This document shows positions 21,189 to 25,795 of a stretch of DNA of 25,795 nucleotides, one piece after another. The stretch is from IMG/VR virus record IMGVR_UViG_3300032053_000457, positions 1 through 25,795 of that record; one strand, given 5' to 3'. Position 1 is the stretch's first letter; every line of letters starts with the position of its first letter. Under the pieces are notes generated by a model. It made no database searches, was not told where the DNA came from, and saw only the letters and a program-made list of their open reading frames with translations. The position numbers and the translations under genes are program-made. This DNA comes from a virus.

Positions 21189-24100
21189 TCACCCTCCCCC
21201 TCGCCCATCAATACCGGGGCGGCGGCTATGGTGCAGTTGGGATGTCGGTCTGCCGAGATCGCCAGGAACTCGTCGATCGAGACGACGTCCCCGTTCTCCT
21301 CGTCGCAGATATCACCTAGGCCGGAGCCGTCCATGATCTCGACGTCCTCGACGTCCATCGAACGGAAGTTCTCGGCGGCCCCGTTATTGTACGCCTCGCG
21401 GGTCTCCGTCCTAGCGATCATCGAAGCCCGGGACGGGATGTCCGAGCCGAACAGCTCGTCGAGTGCATCGCGGAAGCCCGCCGTATCCTCCCCGCGCTCG
21501 ATAGCCGCCGCGAGCTTGTCCTGCACCTGCTGCCGCACGGTGTCCGAGATGACGTAGCGCTGGTCGGGGTTAGTGATCCACTCCCCGAGCTCGGGGTCCC
21601 ACCGCTTTCCGATGAGCTGAGCCGCCCGGCTCCGCGCGTAGGACGCGGCACTCACCCGGCCGCCGCCGACGATCTCTACCGAGTCTGCCACGCCGGCCTC
21701 GTACATGCCCTCGAGGATCGTAACTAGCTCGCCGTACTCCGACGGGGTGAAGTCGGGATCGGTCCAGTCGCCGTTAGTCTGCTTGAGGAGCAGTAGCATC
21801 GCGGCGTTCAGCTCACCCGCATCGTACATTCCCTTAGCTACCTTGCGGACGTGTTCGAGTCTCGCGACGGCGATCTCGCCGAAGTGGTCCGCGAACCGCT
21901 TGAGCCGCGGCTCCCACCAAAGGGCCATCTTCGTCCTATGGTAGGCCGTCCGCTCGGAGGTCGCCGCGGTCTTGACGTGGGCCCGCGAGCTCCGGAAGGC
22001 CTTGGCAAGGTCGCCCTCTATTAGGCACTTCTCGACCCAGTAGCGGGTACCGGCTCCGATCACCTCGGAGACGAATGGGCGAGCCTTCCTGCCGGCCTTG
22101 AGGTCGGCCTTCGCCTTCCTCTGCCACTTCCGGAGGTCCCCCCGGAGGTCGACTTTCGCCGGCGCCTGCCGCCTAGCGACGAGTTCCTTGACGTTCGCCC
22201 GCCTGTGCGCCTCCTCGTACTCCATCCCCTCGGCCATCAGCGCCCGCTCGGTTAACTCGTGGAGGACGACGAACTCCCACTCGTCCGGGGGCGTCGCGTC
22301 GTCGATCCAGACCTCACCGGCCGGAACGATACCTAGGCCGGACGGCGCGAACTCGTTCGTCCCCTCCGTGAAGTCGATGTTAAGGTCTCGACGAACTAGG
22401 TCCCCATCCACCAGCCAGATGACGACCTCGGCGTCGGCGCCCTCGAGCCGGCGCAGCTTATACTTACTCAGATCGGGATCGGCCTTGACGGCCTTCGAGG
22501 CTCCCTGCGCTGCCCTAGCCGAGGCGGCGAGCTGGGGCGGCACCTTGCCCTTCGGGGGGGCCTTGGCAGCTGCCGCTGGCGGTCCACCGGGTCCCCCGCC
22601 GTCCCCCTCCGGCGGGACAGGGGGTGCGCCGCCGCCCTCGGGGGGTAGCGCCGCGGCCTTAGCGTCTGCCGCAGCCTTAGCCTTCTCCTCTTCCTTGGCC
22701 TGCTGCTCCTCGGGGGATAGGATCTCGATGGACCTGAGCGGCACCCAACCTGTCAGGAGCTTAAACATCGGCTCGTCTGCCGCCGGGAACTCCTTCGGGT
22801 CGAGCATCTCCTGCCCGTACTCCTTCCGGACGTCGTTGACCGTCCGGACGGCATTGGCCTGCAGGTCGTTGTTCTCCGTGAGCTTGAGCTGCTTGTTCTC
22901 CTCGCGCTCCTCGGTGAAGCCGTACTCATACTCCTTCAGGCCGAAGCCGCGGGGAAACTCCTCGCCGTCGACGGTAATCCCGGTCTCCTCGTCCCAGATC
23001 GTCTTGTCGAAGAGCCGCTTCATGTACTTGCTGATCGGGCGGATGCCCGCGGCCAGCGCCTCCTTCATGAGGCCTTCGGAGCCCTTGCCGATGGACTCCT
23101 GCTTGATGATCGGGCCGGCGGAGACTCCGACCCGCCAGGCGAACACCCGCATGATGTACTCGTCGAACGTGTAGTCCCAGTCGGGCATCTGCTTCGCCTG
23201 TTGGTACTTAGACTCCCCGGGCATATACCGGACGTGGTAGCGCTCTGCTTGCTCGCCCTCGAACCTGGCCGCCATCTCGTCAGCGAAGTCAAGGATGTTC
23301 TTCGGCGTCCAGTCCTTCGGCATCGTGATCCAGCCGGGGGGCAGGTCCGACTTGTCGTAGGTGTTGACGTAGTAGAGCGACCGGTAGATCTGTACCAGGA
23401 CGTAGGCGATCGTCGATTCGACCGGCCCGAAGCCGTAGGGCGTCCAGGTCCTAGCCTCCATCGGCTTGTAGATGAGTTCGTCCGTCGTGTAGGCGACGTA
23501 CGGTAGCGAGTAGGCCGAGAACGAGTAGGCCCTCGCGGGGGGCTTGGGCTGGGTCCCCCGGCTCGTGACGTAGGGGGCGACCAGCGCGGCGTCGATCGGG
23601 CGGAGGCCGGCGAACTCCCCCCCGTAGTTGTGCATCCGCCAGATCGCCGGGGCGCCGATGACCAGGAGGTCCTCGAGGACTTGCATCTCCCACTGCTGCA
23701 AGTCGAGGTCCTGGTCGGGATCCGGGCACGCTAGGAACTCGCGAAGCTTCTCCCGGTCCTTGCTAGTCTCGGCCGCCTCGCCCTTCGCGTCCCGCGGCAG
23801 GATGTCCTTCTCCAGGCCGATGAACTCACGCTTGAGCTGCTCGATGACTACCCGGATGCCGGCGCAGCTGTCGGCGAACCTCCGAAGCTTCGAGTTGGCA
23901 ATCCCGATCTTCTTATCGGGCGAGTAGGTTACGTTGTAGCCGGCCTGGGGTGCCCACCGGATGCCCCCGCCCCCCTCGGTAATCGGCTGGAGGGGGATCC
24001 CGGGGTCGAACGGCCAGAGGTTCGGGTTGATCTGCTGGAGCGCCAGCATCGGGGAGAGGTCCGCCCTGGGCGTCGCCCCCCTAGGGGTCGCCCGGTTGAT

Positions 24101-24217
24101 CCTCAGCGTCGGCCCTTCGAACGGGGCGATCGCGGTCGAGAGGTTCCCCTGAAGGTCATACTGCGCCTTCTCGATCGGCCTGTTCGTGGCGTCGTAGAGC
24201 AGCGGGCGGTCGGCCAT
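21185..24217 (-). CDS. Portal fused to HELTE-motif domain and Mu gpF-like domain
   Basis: The product has 1010 residues. Residues 60-500 are a portal core (PFDPGIPLQPI, LRRFADSCAGIRVVIEQLKREFIGL, IDAALVAPYVTSRG, SLYYVNTYDKSDLPPGWI, FAWRVGVSAGPII). Residues 500-580 are an Ala/Pro/Gly-rich linker. Residues 585-680 hold VDGDLVRRDLNIDFTEGTNEF, then EVWIDDATPPDEWEFVVLHELTERALM with His653, Glu654 and Glu657, and His671 in a later AH pair. This resembles a conserved phage domain with a zincin-like motif. Residues 740-1010 are Mu gpF-like: ARTETREAYNNG (935-946), Cys971 and HPNC (992-995). One gene would thus supply the DNA gate and the minor head protein. The start shares a base with the terminase stop (TGATG). 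Confidence 0.85.
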   Translation of the reverse strand: MADRPLLYDATNRPIEKAQYDLQGNLSTAIAPFEGPTLRINRATPRGATPRADLSPMLALQQINPNLWPFDPGIPLQPITEGGGGIRWAPQAGYNVTYSPDKKIGIANSKLRRFADSCAGIRVVIEQLKREFIGLEKDILPRDAKGEAAETSKDREKLREFLACPDPDQDLDLQQWEMQVLEDLLVIGAPAIWRMHNYGGEFAGLRPIDAALVAPYVTSRGTQPKPPARAYSFSAYSLPYVAYTTDELIYKPMEARTWTPYGFGPVESTIAYVLVQIYRSLYYVNTYDKSDLPPGWITMPKDWTPKNILDFADEMAARFEGEQAERYHVRYMPGESKYQQAKQMPDWDYTFDEYIMRVFAWRVGVSAGPIIKQESIGKGSEGLMKEALAAGIRPISKYMKRLFDKTIWDEETGITVDGEEFPRGFGLKEYEYGFTEEREENKQLKLTENNDLQANAVRTVNDVRKEYGQEMLDPKEFPAADEPMFKLLTGWVPLRSIEILSPEEQQAKEEEKAKAAADAKAAALPPEGGGAPPVPPEGDGGGPGGPPAAAAKAPPKGKVPPQLAASARAAQGASKAVKADPDLSKYKLRRLEGADAEVVIWLVDGDLVRRDLNIDFTEGTNEFAPSGLGIVPAGEVWIDDATPPDEWEFVVLHELTERALMAEGMEYEEAHRRANVKELVARRQAPAKVDLRGDLRKWQRKAKADLKAGRKARPFVSEVIGAGTRYWVEKCLIEGDLAKAFRSSRAHVKTAATSERTAYHRTKMALWWEPRLKRFADHFGEIAVARLEHVRKVAKGMYDAGELNAAMLLLLKQTNGDWTDPDFTPSEYGELVTILEGMYEAGVADSVEIVGGGRVSAASYARSRAAQLIGKRWDPELGEWITNPDQRYVISDTVRQQVQDKLAAAIERGEDTAGFRDALDELFGSDIPSRASMIARTETREAYNNGAAENFRSMDVEDVEIMDGSGLGDICDEENGDVVSIDEFLAISADRHPNCTIAAAPVLMGEGEGE

Positions 24218-25680
24218 CAGGTCGGCCTCCCGTACTTGTTAACGATCGCTACCCAGCCCGGAACCGGGTCGCCGCCACCCAAGCCGTCGAGGTAGCCCGC
24301 GAGGTACCGGCTAGCGTCGAGGCCGTGGTTATCCTTGTCGACCGGCTCCTCCTTGTTCGGCTTGCCGTCCGAGGACTTAGCCCAGACGTACCCGTCGTAC
24401 TCCTGCTCGGTGCAGAACGGGAGGCCGGCCGTAACGAGCGCCTGGTCGGACTCTACGAGGGCCCCGGAGAGGTACCGGAGCCGCGGCTTGCCGTCGCCCG
24501 CCGGCCGTAACCTAGCCTCGATAAGCTGGATGCCCGCCTTGACTGAGCCCTTCGCCTTGTAGGCGGCAACCGTCGGGATGCCGGCCTTCTCGAGCGTCGC
24601 TCGGCCCTCGGCATCCTCCGGGTCGCAGACCGTCGTCTCGATCTTCTCCGGGGTACCGTCAGGGTAGACGGACAACCGGTTAATGTCCTTGGCGTGGTCC
24701 TCGACAAGCCTCTGCGTCCTGTAGAGTTCCCGATATCGGATCGCCCTTCCGTCGGGGTCGATCGCCCACCACTGGCAGACGAACGGGTTCGTATAGCCGA
24801 AGTCGACCACCCGTATCCTGCGCCATTCGTTTGGGATAGCGTCTAGGCCGATCGTCTCCCGGAGGGTCCTGACGTGGACGCTCCGGTCCCAGGTCTCGTA
24901 GACGGCCCCCTCGGTAGCCGACCAGAGTCCGAGTAGGAATCGCTCGCGCCTAACGCCGGTCAGCTTCTCGAGCCGGCCTAGCACGTAGTCCCGGCCCTCC
25001 GCCGTCCACTCGCCCTTGTGCCGATCCCAGAGCCTTGGGTTGTCCTGGTGCTTGCTCTCCAACATGGGGGTCTGGCCCTTGGTAGCCCGGGCGCGCAGCC
25101 AGTGAGTCGGCCGGTCCGGGTTGCAGTCGCCGATGATCTGCTGGTACGCCAACTTGGCGTTCCTGCACCGGATCGCTAGGATCTCCCAGTCGTTCTCCGC
25201 AAACTCCTCAGCCTGCTGGACGTAGATTAAGTCGAAGTCCGAGGAGAGGACCTTCCCGGGCTTGTCCATGCCCCCAATGGTGATCTCCGAGCCGTTCGGG
25301 TAGACGTAGCTCTGCCGGTTCCTCCGCTGGGGGCCGTCCCGAACCATCCAGTGGCCGTGGCCGAGTACCTGCTCCTCGAACGTCACGAGCCCCGTCGTTG
25401 TAAGGCTCTCCCTGGTCTTCCGGAGGATCAGCCCGCGGAAGCCCGGCGTGGAGCTCGCGAGGTTGTGGAGCTTGCAGAGGCAGGCGTAACTCTTACCGGT
25501 CCCCGCCGGCCCCGAGATGACGAGTTCCGGCAGCCGCGAGTCGAGGACTTCCCGGGCCGCCCCGTAGAACCTGGGCCCGGACTCCCCCGCCTGTCGACGC
25601 CGGCGGCGCTCGAGCTCTACCGCTACGAGCAGTACGCCGGGGTTAGTCGGTGGCCGTCTTGAGCTTTGCGTAGAGGGCAC
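24217..25680 (-). CDS. terL: Terminase large subunit
   Basis: The product has 487 residues and pumps DNA into the prohead. Residues 57-64 are the Walker A motif GPAGTGKS, residues 149-159 (FDLIYVQQAEE) the Walker B region, and IGDCNPD (183-189) a coupling motif. The nuclease domain shows VVDFGYTNPF with Asp293, CDPEDAEG with Asp353, and NHGLDASRY with Asp455. The length is normal for this family. I chose GTG 25680 because GAGGAG lies 4 bases upstream and no ATG occurs before the ATPase. The start overlaps the preceding gene by 38 bases. The stop shares a base with the portal start. Confidence 0.95.
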   Translation of the reverse strand: MPSTQSSRRPPTNPGVLLVAVELERRRRRQAGESGPRFYGAAREVLDSRLPELVISGPAGTGKSYACLCKLHNLASSTPGFRGLILRKTRESLTTTGLVTFEEQVLGHGHWMVRDGPQRRNRQSYVYPNGSEITIGGMDKPGKVLSSDFDLIYVQQAEEFAENDWEILAIRCRNAKLAYQQIIGDCNPDRPTHWLRARATKGQTPMLESKHQDNPRLWDRHKGEWTAEGRDYVLGRLEKLTGVRRERFLLGLWSATEGAVYETWDRSVHVRTLRETIGLDAIPNEWRRIRVVDFGYTNPFVCQWWAIDPDGRAIRYRELYRTQRLVEDHAKDINRLSVYPDGTPEKIETTVCDPEDAEGRATLEKAGIPTVAAYKAKGSVKAGIQLIEARLRPAGDGKPRLRYLSGALVESDQALVTAGLPFCTEQEYDGYVWAKSSDGKPNKEEPVDKDNHGLDASRYLAGYLDGLGGGDPVPGWVAIVNKYGRPT

Positions 25681-25795
25681 TTAGCTCCTCGTCCGACATC
25701 CGCTCGAGGTCCTCGGGGGTCACGTTTAGGTTGAGCAGTACGTTCCCCCTACCGTCCTCGATCCCCAGGGCCTTCCGTTCGATCTCCGTTCCGAA
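25643..25795 (-). CDS. Terminase small subunit candidate (C-terminal end, partial)
   Basis: The frame is open from the window edge to TAA at 25643-25645 and supplies the last 50 residues. The visible sequence ends in a short helix (TPEDLERMSDEELSALYAKL), a tail common among small terminase subunits. Its position just before the large subunit supports that role. The N-terminal DNA-binding domain is outside the window, so the call rests on context. Confidence 0.6.
   Translation of the reverse strand, partial: FGTEIERKALGIEDGRGNVLLNLNVTPEDLERMSDEELSALYAKLKTATD
25685..25690 (-). promoter_or_regulatory. Ribosome binding site for the terminase GTG start
   Basis: GAGGAG lies 4 bases before GTG 25680, inside the C-terminal codons of the preceding gene. 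It supports the GTG start and translational coupling of the two terminase genes. Confidence 0.55.

Noticed and set aside
1-25795. CRISPR array, tRNA or integrase/attachment site
   Set aside because: No regularly spaced direct repeats, no cloverleaf-like sequences and no recombinase motifs were found on reading both strands. A tRNA scan was not possible.

Overview
The window is a piece of a tailed-phage (Caudoviricetes) genome or prophage holding the packaging, head and tail modules. Every supported gene lies on the minus strand, so biological order runs from high to low coordinates. A tail tube protein and a tape-measure protein without a sheath gene point to a siphovirus-like, long non-contractile tail. 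GC is high, about 65-70% in the core by hand counts of a few lines, and lower in the distal fibre region and in a homing endonuclease gene. Two secreted-type proteins carry Thr-Pro linkers of the TPTPT kind, which are abundant in surface proteins of Chloroflexota. A host in or near that phylum is a plausible but unproven guess.

Layout in order of transcription. Packaging: the C-terminal end of a gene in the terminase small-subunit position (25643-25795), terminase large subunit (24217-25680), and a 1010-residue protein fusing portal, a HELTE-motif domain and a Mu gpF-like head morphogenesis domain (21185-24217). Two small membrane proteins follow (21066-21188 and 20824-21066), then a signal-peptide protein with a Thr-Pro segment set inside a beta domain (20312-20827), a beta-rich unknown (19508-20266) and three small unknowns (19370-19498, 19009-19359, 18764-19012). 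Head: a XkdF-like maturation protease fused to a scaffold (16618-18750) and the major capsid protein with an Ig/Fn3-like insertion (14994-16583), then a strong hairpin (14949-14983). Neck and tail: head-tail connector (14343-14930), gp10-like protein (13705-14343), tail terminator candidate (13263-13715), a small acidic protein (13037-13246), tail tube protein (12460-13032), tail-assembly chaperone candidate (11888-12457), tape measure (9990-11888), a GIY-YIG/NUMOD3 homing endonuclease (9169-9993), a distal-tail candidate (8660-9172), a tail hub/Tal candidate (6277-8658), a small unknown (6053-6268), a 1538-residue repeat-built fibre with a signal peptide (1435-6051) and a second secreted-type adhesin that runs off the left edge (1-1438).

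Genes are packed with ATGA, TGATG, TAATG or TAGTG junctions. I saw no promoter and no classical terminator, so this looks like one late operon with coupled translation. The only gap longer than about 50 bases follows the capsid gene and holds the hairpin. The most unusual points are the signal peptides on virion-type adhesins, the Thr-Pro linkers (one splitting a beta domain), the portal-HELTE-MuF fusion, and the homing endonuclease fitted between tail genes with a 4-base overlap at each end. No tRNA, CRISPR array, integrase or diversity-generating retroelement was seen.
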